The notes under the pieces were generated by a model. That model saw only the letters and a list, made by a program, of their open reading frames with translations. It had not been told where the DNA came from and made no database searches. A stretch of 64,000 nt of DNA from Rufibacter roseus (lineage in GTDB: Bacteria; Bacteroidota; Bacteroidia; Cytophagales; Hymenobacteraceae), in NCBI RefSeq assembly GCF_001647285.1, contig NZ_LRML01000011.1, forward strand, positions 80,891-144,890, in the 5' to 3' direction. The translations under genes were made by a program, and so were the position numbers. Positions 52,240 through 61,047 of this stretch are shown here, piece after piece; positions within the stretch are counted from its first letter, which is position 1; every line of letters begins with the position of its first letter.

Positions 52240-53439
52240 TTAATCCATCATATCAGCCGGTCTGGGGTTAGTACCTCCAATATCTGGGTTCCAACTCATG
52301 GGGTAGTTCTCGTCCAGGAACTCCAAAGCATCAACCGTTAGGTACAGCGGCTTGAACGTGTCAATCATCACGGCCAGCTCATGCGTTTCTTTTTTCCCGA
52401 TGCTGGCTTCTACGGTGCCGGGGTGCGGGCCGTGTGGAAGGCCGCTGGGGTGAATGGTAAACGAGCCGATGTCCACTCCTTTCCGAGACATGAAGTTGCC
52501 CTCTACATAATACAGAATCTCATCTGAGTCTACGTTAGAGTGGTTGTAGGGCGCCGGAATAGAAAGCGGGTGGTAATCGAACAGACGTGGCACGAAAGAG
52601 CACACCACAAAGCCTTCGGTCTGGAAAGTCTGGTGCACGGGAGGCGGCTGATGGATGCGACCGGTAATAGGCTCAAAGTTATGAATGGAGAAGGCGTAGG
52701 GGTAGAAATAGCCGTCCCAGCCCACTACATCCAGCGGGGAAAAATCATAGTGGTACTGGTGCAGGAAACCTTCTTTCTTGATCTGAACGAGATAATCGCC
52801 GGGGGCGTCTTCTATGATCAATTCATGCGGCGGACGTAGGTCACGCTCACAATAGGGGCTGTGCTCCAGCAGTTGCCCAAAGTGATTTCTATACCGCCGC
52901 ACAGTTTCAACAGGGCTGAAGCTCTCGGTGATGAGCAGACGCACAGGGCCCTCATTCCATTTCCACTGGTGAATGATGGTGCGCGGAATGACTACGTAGT
53001 CGCCGGCTTGCACTTTCAACCTGCCCATCTGCGATCGCAGTTCACCGGAACCTTCATGTATGAACACAATTTCATCGGCTAAGGCGTTTTTATAGAAATA
53101 GTCCATCTGGCGCTGGCGAGGCAGGCAAATAGAAATAGTACAGTCTTTGTTCATGAGCACCGTTTTGCGGGCACTCAGGTAATCTTCACCAGTAGATTCA
53201 CCCCTGAACGGACGCAGGTGGTAGGGGGCCAGCGGCACATTAGACTTCACCGGGCCGTACAGTACCGGTTCTCCAATGCGGGTTATTCTGGTGGGCGCGT
53301 GCTGGTGGTAAAGCAAAGAAGACACCCCGGAAAACCCCAGCGTGCCTACCAGCTGCTCATGATACAAACTGCCATCTGGCTTCCGGAACTGCGTGTGCCG
53401 CTTGTGCGGAATATCACCTAACCTGTAGTAGTATGCCAT
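52240..53439 (-). CDS. hmgA: Homogentisate 1,2-dioxygenase
   Basis: The protein has 399 residues, a cupin of the HgmA family. Evidence includes the N-terminal YYYRLGDIPHKRHTQFR, DEIVFIHEGSGEL and the C-terminal iron-site region: DSDEILYYVEGNF (Glu), IHPSGLPHGPHPG and the preceding FDYHPLSIPAPYNHSNV. It opens the ring of homogentisate to maleylacetoacetate in tyrosine and phenylalanine breakdown. It is somewhat shorter than the human enzyme (445). The partner genes hppD and fahA are not within the window. Monocistronic. Confidence 0.9.
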   Translation of the reverse strand: MAYYYRLGDIPHKRHTQFRKPDGSLYHEQLVGTLGFSGVSSLLYHQHAPTRITRIGEPVLYGPVKSNVPLAPYHLRPFRGESTGEDYLSARKTVLMNKDCTISICLPRQRQMDYFYKNALADEIVFIHEGSGELRSQMGRLKVQAGDYVVIPRTIIHQWKWNEGPVRLLITESFSPVETVRRYRNHFGQLLEHSPYCERDLRPPHELIIEDAPGDYLVQIKKEGFLHQYHYDFSPLDVVGWDGYFYPYAFSIHNFEPITGRIHQPPPVHQTFQTEGFVVCSFVPRLFDYHPLSIPAPYNHSNVDSDEILYYVEGNFMSRKGVDIGSFTIHPSGLPHGPHPGTVEASIGKKETHELAVMIDTFKPLYLTVDALEFLDENYPMSWNPDIGGTNPRPADMMD

Positions 53440-53490
53440 TGGTCAATGCGTGAATGAGTGATTGTTTCAATGAGTGAATCCTGAATAGGC
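53438..53490. repeat. Word repeat near hmgA
   Basis: GCGTGAATGAGTGATT and TCAATGAGTGAATCC repeat the words TGAATGAGTGA. It lies between hmgA and the palindrome at 53504. Confidence 0.45.
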
Positions 53491-53503
53491 AAATGACTTT
53501 ACC

Positions 53504-53542
53504 CTATTTTCAGGCTGTTTATAATAAAACAGGGCTAAAACG
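53504..53542. repeat. Intergenic palindrome, copy 19
   Basis: CTATTTTCAGGCTGTTTATA and ATAAAACAGGGCTAAAACG. It lies between the hmgA start and the protease terminator. Confidence 0.65.
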
Positions 53543-53574
53543 ACTACGGCCTGAGCCAAAAGAAAGATAAATAA

Positions 53575-53609
53575 AAAAGCGCAACAGGGTAACTTCCTGT
53601 TGCGCTTTT
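53575..53609 (-). terminator. Terminator of the S41 protease gene
   Basis: AAAAGCGCAACAGG and CCTGTTGCGCTTTT form a perfect 14-bp stem with a 7-base loop. Confidence 0.85.
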
Positions 53610-53615
53610 CTCATG

Positions 53616-55268
53616 TTATTTACCTAAGCTGATTTGGGCGGCTCGGTCAAAAAGACCTAAGGCTCGCTGAAACTCAGGGTCTATCTCGTTCAGCACCGGG
53701 AAGAATCCTTCGGCTTCAAAACGGCTCCGGGCTATGTATGCTTTTAAGCTGTTCTTAATGGTTTTCTGAGAACGTTTCAGTTGCTCATCTACTACTTTTA
53801 TATCAGCCCGTTTGGCTTGCTTCAGCAGCGACTGCATCATGGCGTCGGTTATTCTGAAGTTGGCCTGAAAATCTTCTAATGTCATTTTCTCCAGTTGCTT
53901 CTGGTTGTCGCGGTAGTAGTTCATAGCATATTCACGGAGTACGTTTTTGCGGTACAAATCCGTTAGAAGCTCTGTATTTTCAGTAGTATCACGCGGCACG
54001 AACACATCTGGCATGATACCTCCGCCACCGTACACTATACGCCCGCTGCTGGTTTCATACTTTAATGAGTCATTAAACTGAATGCTGTCTTTGCTGAAGA
54101 ACTCACCATGCTTGTAGCGGTTCATGATGTCCATGCTGTATGATTCTGAGTTATTCGGGTCATACGGTTTCTGGATTGAGCGACCGCTAGGGGTATAGTA
54201 CCGGCTGATAGTCAGGCGTAGTTCAGAGCCGTCAGACAAATTAACAGGCATCTGCACCAACCCTTTTCCGAACGAACGGCGGCCTACAATCAAGGCACGG
54301 TCATGGTCTTGCAAGGCACCCGCTAAAATCTCAGAAGCAGAGGCACTTCCCTCATTAATCAAGACAATTACCGGACCTGTTTCAAAGTCTCCCTTGGCTT
54401 TGGCATAGTAATCCGCGTCAAATTTGGATCCTTTTCCATCAGTATACACTAGTTTTTTGCTGCCTGAGATAAACTCATCGGCCATACGGGTGGCATGGTC
54501 TAAATAACCGCCGGGGTTGTCGCGTAAGTCAAGAATCAGGCGTTTCATGCCTTTCTTCTTCAGGTCGCCTAACTTGGCTTTAAACTCAGGATAAGTGCCG
54601 TTTGAGAACCTACTTACTTTTATGTAACCAGTCTGCTCATCTACCATGTAACCGGCATCTACTGACACAGAAGGAATCTTTTTACGAGTAACCGTGAATT
54701 GCAGTGGCTTGTTCTCGTTGCGGCGTAAAACAGTCAAGTCAACCTTTGACCCTTTAGGCCCACGGAGCTTTTTAAAGACTGTTTCGTTTGTAAGGGTGTT
54801 ACCGGCAATGCTCTCGCCGTCAACTTTAATGATTTTGTCCCCGGCCTGAATACCCGCCTGCTCAGACGGGCCACCGCTGATAGGGGCAATCACATACAAG
54901 GTATCTCTGAAGATATTGAACTCTACGCCAATGCCGTCAAAGTCGCTTTCAAGGTAAGAACGCGCCATGGCTACTTCCTTAGCTGGTATGTAGGAAGAAT
55001 GCGGGTCCAGCTTCTCCAGCATTTTGTTAATGGCATATTCAGACAGTTCTTCTGTATTGACGGTGTCTACATAATCACGGTCAATGTAACTGAGCACCTC
55101 TCTGAACTTGAGGTAACCGCGCGCGGTACCTTGCGGGTTATAGGAACTAGGTTGGAACAGAGTTGCACCTAACAACACTCCCAACGCTACGGCTAGGCCT
55201 AGAAACAAAGGCAGCCGAACGTGAAAAGGGCTGTTCACTATTTTTTTATCTGTTTTATTTTCTTCCAT
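53616..55268 (-). CDS. S41 family C-terminal processing peptidase
   Basis: The protein has 550 residues. One N-terminal membrane segment (LPLFLGLAVALGVLLGATLF) anchors it facing the periplasm. A PDZ domain (GIGVEFNIFRDTLYVIAPI, SGGPSEQAGIQAGDKIIKV) precedes the protease core, with the Ser in NEGSASASEI and the Lys about 25 residues later in GRRSFGKGLVQ, the Ser-Lys dyad of Ctp/Prc enzymes. A helical C-terminal domain of about 150 residues follows. It trims or degrades periplasmic proteins from the C-terminus. Single gene. Confidence 0.92.
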   Translation of the reverse strand: MEENKTDKKIVNSPFHVRLPLFLGLAVALGVLLGATLFQPSSYNPQGTARGYLKFREVLSYIDRDYVDTVNTEELSEYAINKMLEKLDPHSSYIPAKEVAMARSYLESDFDGIGVEFNIFRDTLYVIAPISGGPSEQAGIQAGDKIIKVDGESIAGNTLTNETVFKKLRGPKGSKVDLTVLRRNENKPLQFTVTRKKIPSVSVDAGYMVDEQTGYIKVSRFSNGTYPEFKAKLGDLKKKGMKRLILDLRDNPGGYLDHATRMADEFISGSKKLVYTDGKGSKFDADYYAKAKGDFETGPVIVLINEGSASASEILAGALQDHDRALIVGRRSFGKGLVQMPVNLSDGSELRLTISRYYTPSGRSIQKPYDPNNSESYSMDIMNRYKHGEFFSKDSIQFNDSLKYETSSGRIVYGGGGIMPDVFVPRDTTENTELLTDLYRKNVLREYAMNYYRDNQKQLEKMTLEDFQANFRITDAMMQSLLKQAKRADIKVVDEQLKRSQKTIKNSLKAYIARSRFEAEGFFPVLNEIDPEFQRALGLFDRAAQISLGK

Positions 55269-55420
55269 AGAAATGGTTGGCTTTACTTAAAGAGCTCCGC
55301 CTCATGCAGCACGATTAATTAAAGGGAAATCTCTCTGAGGCTTTCCCTTATAATACAAATAAGGTGCCAGTAAAGTTGCCTACTCCCCTACAGGTTTTAC
55401 CCGTTCACTATTGAGAATCA

Positions 55421-55457
55421 GAGGGCAAGGCTTTGCTCATGCTTCAGCCTTGCCCTC
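55421..55457. repeat. Hairpin downstream of the tandem paralogues
   Basis: GAGGGCAAGGCT and AGCCTTGCCCTC, a perfect 12-bp stem with a 13-base loop. No T-run follows on either strand, so termination is uncertain. Confidence 0.55.
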
Positions 55458-55475
55458 AACTTGCCAGCCTAAAAA

Positions 55476-56183
55476 CTAGCCGTTGCCATTCATGCGGTTC
55501 GCCATTTTCTGAAGTTCCCGAGCGTACACCTGACGGTACTTTCCGTTGCGGCTGGCAGTGTCGGCGCTGGCTTCTATTGGTCTTGCTTGCACCCTGGCGG
55601 CAGTTGCCATAGCTACCTTGGCAATTTTATCTTGTGGCCAATAATCTTTCAAGGCTCTCAAGCTCTTATAGATCAACTCTGAATCTTCTGACTTAGCCTC
55701 TACCAAATGGTCTGTGTAAAAGCCAATGGCCTGCAGCATTCCGGTGTTGCCCGGGTCTTGGTAATAGTGGTGGAACAGCTCATTACGGAGCATTTCGTTG
55801 GCGGCCAACTGTTGCAGCACAAAATAGTAATCTTTCTGCTCATTCTGCAGCAACACCCCTTTTATGTCGGCATGTTTATCGGCCCAGTTCTCGTTGTCTT
55901 TATGTTCTGCCGCAATCTTCTCTATTTCTTCAAACGGATTTGGCTTTACGCCAGCTGGTGGGGTAAGATCAGTATATTTAGAGTTCTTTGGGTATGTGAT
56001 CTCAAAGAGAGGCTCTTTGGGAGCGGCTTCTGCGGCCTGTTCAGTTGCTGATTCTGCTTGGCCCATTTCATTTACGTTTTCCTGGGCCGCTTTGTCACGC
56101 AGCATCTGCTCACAAGAGAAAAGGCTGGTTGAACCCAGCACCAAAGAACATAGAACAACTTTTCGAGAAAGAGAATTAATCAT
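55476..56183 (-). CDS. Hypothetical lipoprotein, tandem paralogue A
   Basis: Function unknown; 235 residues. The lipoprotein signal ends STSLFSC. After an Ala/Glu-rich linker comes PLFEITYPKNSKYTDL and a helical domain. The stretch LAANEMLRNELFHHYYQDP is identical in the neighbouring paralogue (56288-56983), and ALKDYWPQ and YRQVYAREL nearly so. The pair is a tandem duplication in which only this member is a lipoprotein. The helical repeats hint at protein-protein contact. Confidence 0.6.
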   Translation of the reverse strand: MINSLSRKVVLCSLVLGSTSLFSCEQMLRDKAAQENVNEMGQAESATEQAAEAAPKEPLFEITYPKNSKYTDLTPPAGVKPNPFEEIEKIAAEHKDNENWADKHADIKGVLLQNEQKDYYFVLQQLAANEMLRNELFHHYYQDPGNTGMLQAIGFYTDHLVEAKSEDSELIYKSLRALKDYWPQDKIAKVAMATAARVQARPIEASADTASRNGKYRQVYARELQKMANRMNGNG

Positions 56184-56287
56184 AACCGGAGTATACTTAA
56201 ATGATAGTTACTGCTTGCCTCTGACCAGACAAAGCATTTTCTTTAACTGATAAAGATAGCAACACAATAATCCGACACACGCTAAAG

Positions 56288-56983
56288 CTACTGATTTTTT
56301 TCTGCCGGTGCCGCCATCTTCTTTAAAACCCGCGCATATACCTGCCGGTGGTAGCCAATGGTGGTGGCGGTATCGGCGCCAGATGTTACCGGCTTTGCCT
56401 GCACCCGCTGGGCTGTTATTTGGGCGGCCTGTGCTATCTGCTTCTGGGGCCAATAGTCTTTCAGAGCCCGTAGGCACATATAAATCAATTTGGCATCTTC
56501 AGATTTCGCCTCCAGCAGCTGCTGCGTGTAAAACCCTATGGCCTGCAACATTCCCTCTGAGGTAGGGTCTTGGTAGTAGTGGTGGAACAGTTCGTTGCGG
56601 AGCATTTCATTGGCGGCCAACTGCTGTAGCACCGCATAATACGGTTTGTTTTGGTGCGCCTCCAGCAACAGCCGCATGTCTGTATCTTTACCGGCCCAAT
56701 TTGGGTTATTGGCGTTATACATGCTAATCTGCTGCACCTGCTGAAACGGATCAGGCTGAGTAGAATCTGGCCAGGCTAAATCTTGATAGGGGGAACCAGC
56801 CGGATAGGTAATCTCAAAGGTAGGCTCCTGCACTTGTGTGGCGGGCACCACGGCAGCATTAACCATATATTGCTCTTGCCGCTCCGCGTCTTTCTTTTCC
56901 TCACTGGCAAGCCTCCACTGCACTACCAGTGTAGCCAAGCCCAGTGAAATCATGAAGTAATCAAAGTTCAATGTATTTCTCAT
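56288..56983 (-). CDS. Hypothetical membrane-anchored protein, tandem paralogue B
   Basis: Function unknown; 231 residues. The N-terminus has one hydrophobic segment (FDYFMISLGLATLVVQW) without a lipobox Cys, so it is an inner-membrane anchor or uncleaved signal. The rest parallels paralogue A: PTFEITYPAGSPYQDL, LAANEMLRNELFHHYYQDP, GMLQAIGFYTQQLLEAKSED and RQVYARVLKKM. It is transcribed first, 104 bases before paralogue A. The duplication followed by a change of anchor suggests the two proteins now sit in different membranes. Confidence 0.6.
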   Translation of the reverse strand: MRNTLNFDYFMISLGLATLVVQWRLASEEKKDAERQEQYMVNAAVVPATQVQEPTFEITYPAGSPYQDLAWPDSTQPDPFQQVQQISMYNANNPNWAGKDTDMRLLLEAHQNKPYYAVLQQLAANEMLRNELFHHYYQDPTSEGMLQAIGFYTQQLLEAKSEDAKLIYMCLRALKDYWPQKQIAQAAQITAQRVQAKPVTSGADTATTIGYHRQVYARVLKKMAAPAEKNQ

Positions 56984-57067
56984 GTGAGACTATAGATTGC
57001 CGCCCTTGCCCATACTCAACACCAGGCCACCCGTTTTTGTTCTGGCAACCATAAGCTAAAGCAATAT

Positions 57068-57106
57068 GCGTTTTTCGCTTGATTTTAGAAAACCAGCTCC
57101 AAAACA
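57068..57106. repeat. Intergenic palindrome, copy 20
   Basis: GCGTTTTTCGCTTGATTTTA and AAAACCAGCTCCAAAACA, imperfect. It ends 8 bases before the next gene's stop. Confidence 0.5.
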
Positions 57107-57113
57107 CTTTTAG

Positions 57114-58076
57114 TTAACGCTCCTGCTCCCGTTCCTCGTGTTCTCCAGTCTGATATACCGGTTTTTGGGTTTCCAGCTGCTGTCGTTGCTCTGGGGTGAG
57201 AGGTACTATGTTGCGCAAATCAGGTTGACCGGCGTTCACCCAGGCGGTGAACCAGTAACTGGCCACCATGTGCGTGGCCAAGCGCACCTGCCGCTCCACC
57301 TGACCATACAATCCCCTATGATATGCTTGGCTGAACTCACGGGAATATACCCGTACTGTAGTTGCTCCTCTTTCTTCTAAACTGTACTTTTTATCGTCTG
57401 AGAAAGCCTGGGTGAGTTGTTTCTCTAGCGAAAACACTGAATCGAGCGCCGCATGTGAACGGGCTACAATATCCCAGGCAGTACGGCCGGGGTTCTGCAG
57501 GTACTGCGGCGGCCCCAGAAAAAAGTCATACTCCTGACTCCAAAGCTCTGGCAACCGGCTTTCCCACAACCCGTGTATGCCGCGCTGCCCTGTAAACTGG
57601 CCGTTGTAGTTGCGGGTGGTGTGCAAGGGAACACAGGCATCGGCTACATAATGCCCCAGCTCCGCCGATAACCGCAAGATACGCGGTACGTCGTGGTGCT
57701 TGAAAGCTTCCGTTAATTGATACTGCACAAAATTGATATGCCAGGGCACAATGCCGTGGCGTTGCAGCGTATCAAGCGTAAACTGCTGCACCGCGTCTTC
57801 CCAGCGGCGCGGAAGTTTGTACAAAGCACTGTCTCCGTACACGTCCAGGTCAATAAAATGGCGCGGCCCTTCCTCTGGCACGGCGTAGCGGCGTTTGTCT
57901 GGGGCGACGGCTTGCTCGGTGATGTAAGGCAGGTGCTGCTTGTAAAAACCTATCATCTCGGGCGGAAGAGTGAACACCGCCTGCCTGTTAATACGCTGGT
58001 GCGCGTAGAAGCCCCACCCTAAGGCGGTGTAGGCTAAGAGGAAAAGCAAAGGAAGGAACAGCCAAATTCTTCGCAT
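57114..58076 (-). CDS. Zinc-dependent phospholipase C/S1-P1 nuclease-like protein
   Basis: The protein has 320 residues with a signal peptide (LLFLLAYTALGWG). The mature N-terminus WGFYAHQRINRQAVFTLP supplies the Trp and His ligands. HFIDLD, LGHYVADACVPLHTTRNYNG and GIHGLWESRLPEL give the other zinc ligands of this all-helical trinuclear-zinc fold. The fold is shared by phospholipase C and S1/P1 nucleases, so substrate cannot be fixed. It acts outside the cytoplasm. The last 20 residues are very rich in Glu and Arg. Single gene between two palindromes. Confidence 0.78.
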   Translation of the reverse strand: MRRIWLFLPLLFLLAYTALGWGFYAHQRINRQAVFTLPPEMIGFYKQHLPYITEQAVAPDKRRYAVPEEGPRHFIDLDVYGDSALYKLPRRWEDAVQQFTLDTLQRHGIVPWHINFVQYQLTEAFKHHDVPRILRLSAELGHYVADACVPLHTTRNYNGQFTGQRGIHGLWESRLPELWSQEYDFFLGPPQYLQNPGRTAWDIVARSHAALDSVFSLEKQLTQAFSDDKKYSLEERGATTVRVYSREFSQAYHRGLYGQVERQVRLATHMVASYWFTAWVNAGQPDLRNIVPLTPEQRQQLETQKPVYQTGEHEEREQER

Positions 58077-58111
58077 ACAATTATGTACGTAATTTGAGGC
58101 TGGAGCGCATG

Positions 58112-58151
58112 CTGTTTTCGGGCTGATTTTTTAAAACTAGGCCTGAAACAG
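58112..58151. repeat. Intergenic palindrome, copy 21
   Basis: CTGTTTTCGGGCTGATTTTT and AAAACTAGGCCTGAAACAG. It lies 36 bases before the phospholipase-like start. Confidence 0.65.
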
Positions 58152-58296
58152 GAGCTGGTTACCCTTGCAGCACCTATCTGCCAAGCGCAAAGAGTAGCAA
58201 GAATTGAAAGCACAGGAGCCATCACCAGCTTTTGTCTTCCTCATCTATAGAAGAAAATTAATTTCCCTCTGAAAATTTATTCATAGGCAAGCAACG

Positions 58297-58326
58297 TTTA
58301 GAACTACGCCGGCATTCTTACTTTTG
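58297..58326 (+). promoter_or_regulatory. Promoter of the sigma-factor operon
   Basis: TTTA (one base off TTTG) at 58297, an 18-base spacer and TACTTTTG at 58319-58326. The TTG start codon is 27 bases on. Confidence 0.45.
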
Positions 58327-58352
58327 AACACCCATACTAGAGCCCGTTTCAT

Positions 58353-58895
58353 TTGAAAGAAGAGCAGCTTATTCGCCAATGCAGGCAAGGCGACGGAAAA
58401 GCCCAAAAGCAGTTGTATGAAGCCTACGCTACTCCTATGTTTCGGATTTGCTGCCGCTACCTGAAAGACCAGCATGAAGCCGAAGACGCGCTTTTGAAAG
58501 GCTTTCAGAAGGTATTCACCAACCTGCAAGGCTTTGAGTATAGAACTGATAAAGACTTAGCTGGCTGGATCAAAAGAATTGTAGTGAATGAATGCCTGAT
58601 GGTTCTCCGGAAGGCAAACAATTTCCATCTCAGTTCTCTTTCAGAAGACTTGCCAATACTAGTAGAAGAAGATATCTACAGCACCCTGTCTGCCGAAGAT
58701 ATTTACGGATTAATTTTAGAGCTCCCGAACGGCTACCGCACCGTGTTTAACCTGTACGTGATAGAAGGGTACAGCCACAAAGAGATAGCCGAGCAGTTAC
58801 AGATAAGCGAATTAACCTCACGGTCGCAGTTGAGCAAAGCCAAAGCCATGCTCCGGAATTTATTAACCAAAAACCAGTTGAATTTTGCAGTCTGA
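58353..58895 (+). CDS. ECF-type RNA polymerase sigma factor
   Basis: The protein has 180 residues with sigma region 2 (LYEAYATPMFRICCRYLKDQ, EAEDALLKGFQKVFTNLQGF) and region 4 (LPNGYRTVFNLYVIEGYSHK, EIAEQLQISELTSRSQLSKA). The predicted start is TTG: a stop codon lies in frame 15 bases upstream and no ATG occurs before region 2. The usual EDxxQ of region 2 reads EDALLKG, a small departure. The next gene overlaps its end by 11 bases and looks like its membrane anti-sigma factor. It probably controls this operon and envelope genes. Confidence 0.85.
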   Translation: MKEEQLIRQCRQGDGKAQKQLYEAYATPMFRICCRYLKDQHEAEDALLKGFQKVFTNLQGFEYRTDKDLAGWIKRIVVNECLMVLRKANNFHLSSLSEDLPILVEEDIYSTLSAEDIYGLILELPNGYRTVFNLYVIEGYSHKEIAEQLQISELTSRSQLSKAKAMLRNLLTKNQLNFAV

Positions 58896-59634
58896 CAACT
58901 TAGAAAATTTATTCAGGGAGAAAGTAGAGGAGCTGCAACACACGCCCCCTCCCCAATTTAACTGGACTCCGGAAAAGAGCTGGGAGAAGCTAGCGCCCGC
59001 GCTACAACCCAAACCTCGGAAACTGAACAGAGGATTTTATTGGGGCGTGGCCGCAGGATTAGTACTAGCTTTAGCAGCCGGACTGTCTCTCTTCCGTTTA
59101 TCAGAAATAGAGCCAGTGCAGACCATTGCTGTTACCACTGTTCCAGCGCAGCAGCAAATAAAGCCAAGTTCCCTTAGGGCGAAGTTAAGCCAGCAGCCGG
59201 AAATTCCCTCCACACCTGAGAATTCTGTTATTCCTGCTCAAGCAACAACTCCTACTTCACGCACAAAAGCCTTTGTTGCATCCCAAAAAACAGAAAAAAC
59301 GACATCTTCTGTTTCAGAAAATGCGCCGACTCTTCCGGAACAGCAGCAGACGTTTTTACCTGTTCCTGAACCTGTTACCTTGTCAGCTACTCCTGCGGCT
59401 GAAAGCAAAACTTCCTCTATTAAAATTACGGTGGTATTGGGCGCAAAAACATTGGCGCAGCAGGAAGCTTTAGCAATGGGGGCAACATCTGATACACCAG
59501 ATTTGCAGACCCCGCAGAAAAAAAGGAAACTGCGCCTCCGCATTCAGAAACCAGAACCTGTTTCACCTGACCAATATCAACTGGCCACTACCAAACCGTC
59601 TTTGCCTGCTATAGGCACCCGCATAAAACTTTAA
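58885..59634 (+). CDS. Membrane protein, probable anti-sigma factor
   Basis: The protein has 249 residues and, like the sigma gene, a TTG start, overlapping the sigma stop by 11 bases (translational coupling). The cytoplasmic part of about 50 residues (LENLFREKVEELQHTPPPQF, PEKSWEKLAPAL) precedes one membrane helix (FYWGVAAGLVLALAAGLSLF). A long Pro/Thr/Gln-rich periplasmic region follows. This is the layout of Bacteroidota anti-sigma partners, but no zinc-binding ASD motif is present, so the role rests on position and topology. An ending KRKLRLRIQKPEPV recalls envelope linkers. Confidence 0.65.
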   Translation: MQSDNLENLFREKVEELQHTPPPQFNWTPEKSWEKLAPALQPKPRKLNRGFYWGVAAGLVLALAAGLSLFRLSEIEPVQTIAVTTVPAQQQIKPSSLRAKLSQQPEIPSTPENSVIPAQATTPTSRTKAFVASQKTEKTTSSVSENAPTLPEQQQTFLPVPEPVTLSATPAAESKTSSIKITVVLGAKTLAQQEALAMGATSDTPDLQTPQKKRKLRLRIQKPEPVSPDQYQLATTKPSLPAIGTRIKL

Positions 59635-59655
59635 CCAACCTTACATTTTACCTCT

Positions 59656-60396
59656 ATGCTACACCGAAATTTATTATCGGCAGGAATGCTATTGCTTTGT
59701 CTTTTCTGCAACGCCGCCTTAGCCCAAACCCAGATCAGGAAGAACCCAGCCAGCCCCACCGACTCAATTGTGGTGGAACTACCGCACAATATCAAAATGA
59801 TTTTAGTGCTGGATGATCTCAATAAGCTGAACCTGCTGGAGAAAACCAGCCTTGACTCCTTAGTGAAGACGTTGAACACACAGCTCAAAGAAAGCAACGG
59901 CATTGCCCCTGCCACAAGCACCCCGGCCCAGCAAGTCATTACCGAGTCAACAGACACCACCAAGTCAACTGATCAGCTGGTAATCTGGGCGAGCGTGGGT
60001 GCGGGTTTGATACGACAGGATTTTGTGCCCCAGTTCTCACCTGGTCTGGAAGTGCGCCTAAAAGACAAAGCCTATTTCGTGAACTATGACATGAACTTCT
60101 TCTTTGACCGCACTCCTGAGAACAAGCACCGTATGCACGTTAATTCCTTTGTAGACGTGGGTTTCGGGTTTCGGAAGTTTGCCCCGTTCGGCATCAATAA
60201 TTCCGGAGAAACGGAAAATTTCAGGCGAATATCAGTGGGCTACCTGGTGCAGTCGAACGGTGGGTATTTTGAGAAGAACACCTTTCGGTTGTCTTATTCT
60301 TACCCCATCCTGAACAACATGATTAAAGTCATGCCGCAGCTGTACATCACTAATAACTTGAAAACCTTCTTCCCGGGGGTGAGCCTGCGGTTTTAA
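59656..60396 (+). CDS. Outer-membrane protein of the sigma operon
   Basis: The protein has 246 residues. A signal peptide ends NAALAQ. A short helical segment (MILVLDDLNKLNLLEKTSLD) and a Thr/Ser linker come before barrel-like strands (WASVGAGLIRQDFVPQFSPG, AYFVNYDMNFFFD, LPGVSLRF-type end with terminal Phe). It starts 22 bases after the anti-sigma-like gene and completes a three-gene unit. It may be the target or sensor of the sigma factor. No family name can be given. Confidence 0.65.
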   Translation: MLHRNLLSAGMLLLCLFCNAALAQTQIRKNPASPTDSIVVELPHNIKMILVLDDLNKLNLLEKTSLDSLVKTLNTQLKESNGIAPATSTPAQQVITESTDTTKSTDQLVIWASVGAGLIRQDFVPQFSPGLEVRLKDKAYFVNYDMNFFFDRTPENKHRMHVNSFVDVGFGFRKFAPFGINNSGETENFRRISVGYLVQSNGGYFEKNTFRLSYSYPILNNMIKVMPQLYITNNLKTFFPGVSLRF

Positions 60397-60464
60397 GTAA
60401 AAGCTTTTTTATATCTTCCGGTGAACCTGCAATAAAGAATGGGCAGTTGTGTGGCTCCTTTGAC

Positions 60465-60977
60465 TCATAGCCGCCCGTTTTTCTTTGCCTTTTGGTAATC
60501 TTCTTTTTTGAAAATCTTTATGCCGAAATAGTTAGGCTGCGTGTATGTTAATAAACGAAATACATGCTCATCTTTCACAAAATCAAAATAAGCATCAACA
60601 TACTCTGGCTGCTCCGTTTTATCCGGTGCGTCTGTTACCATCTCACTTTGTTCCTCTACTTTCTTTCTGATTTTATAGAAGGCTGGGCTACCGGATGCGT
60701 TGTAAAGAATCCGGTTGGGACTGGTGGGGTTGTAGTAGAAAATAAGCCAAGCGGTGGCGTTTGCACCCTGTGGTGAAAAAGCCCAGACTGCTTTCCCCAT
60801 TGTTTCCTCTGTGGGAGCAGAGTCTGAGCTTGTGGTCCAACCTTTCTTTTGCAGGTAATTTGCTACCTCATGCTTCTCCATTTGCTGTAGCTTCAACAGC
60901 TGATTGTATTTCAGTTTTTGGGCTTGGCCGGAAAAGGAAAGCAGCAGAAGTATCAGGGAAAGGATGAACTGTTTCAT
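60465..60977 (-). CDS. Hypothetical secreted protein
   Basis: Not recognised; 170 residues. A signal peptide (LLLLSFSGQAQ) shows export. The mature part begins KLKYNQLLKLQQMEKHEVAN and a later FYYNPTSPNRILYNASGSPA, then a strand-rich end (VFRLLTYTQPNYFGIKIFKK). Many aromatic and Lys residues suggest a small beta protein in the periplasm. It is convergent with the sigma operon and has no close partner. Confidence 0.55.
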   Translation of the reverse strand: MKQFILSLILLLLSFSGQAQKLKYNQLLKLQQMEKHEVANYLQKKGWTTSSDSAPTEETMGKAVWAFSPQGANATAWLIFYYNPTSPNRILYNASGSPAFYKIRKKVEEQSEMVTDAPDKTEQPEYVDAYFDFVKDEHVFRLLTYTQPNYFGIKIFKKEDYQKAKKNGRL

Positions 60978-61047
60978 GGCAATGCTTTTCTGAAGTTACA
61001 AACCAAGATAGAGAAAAACAGCCAGCGCATCAACAATACCATATTCC

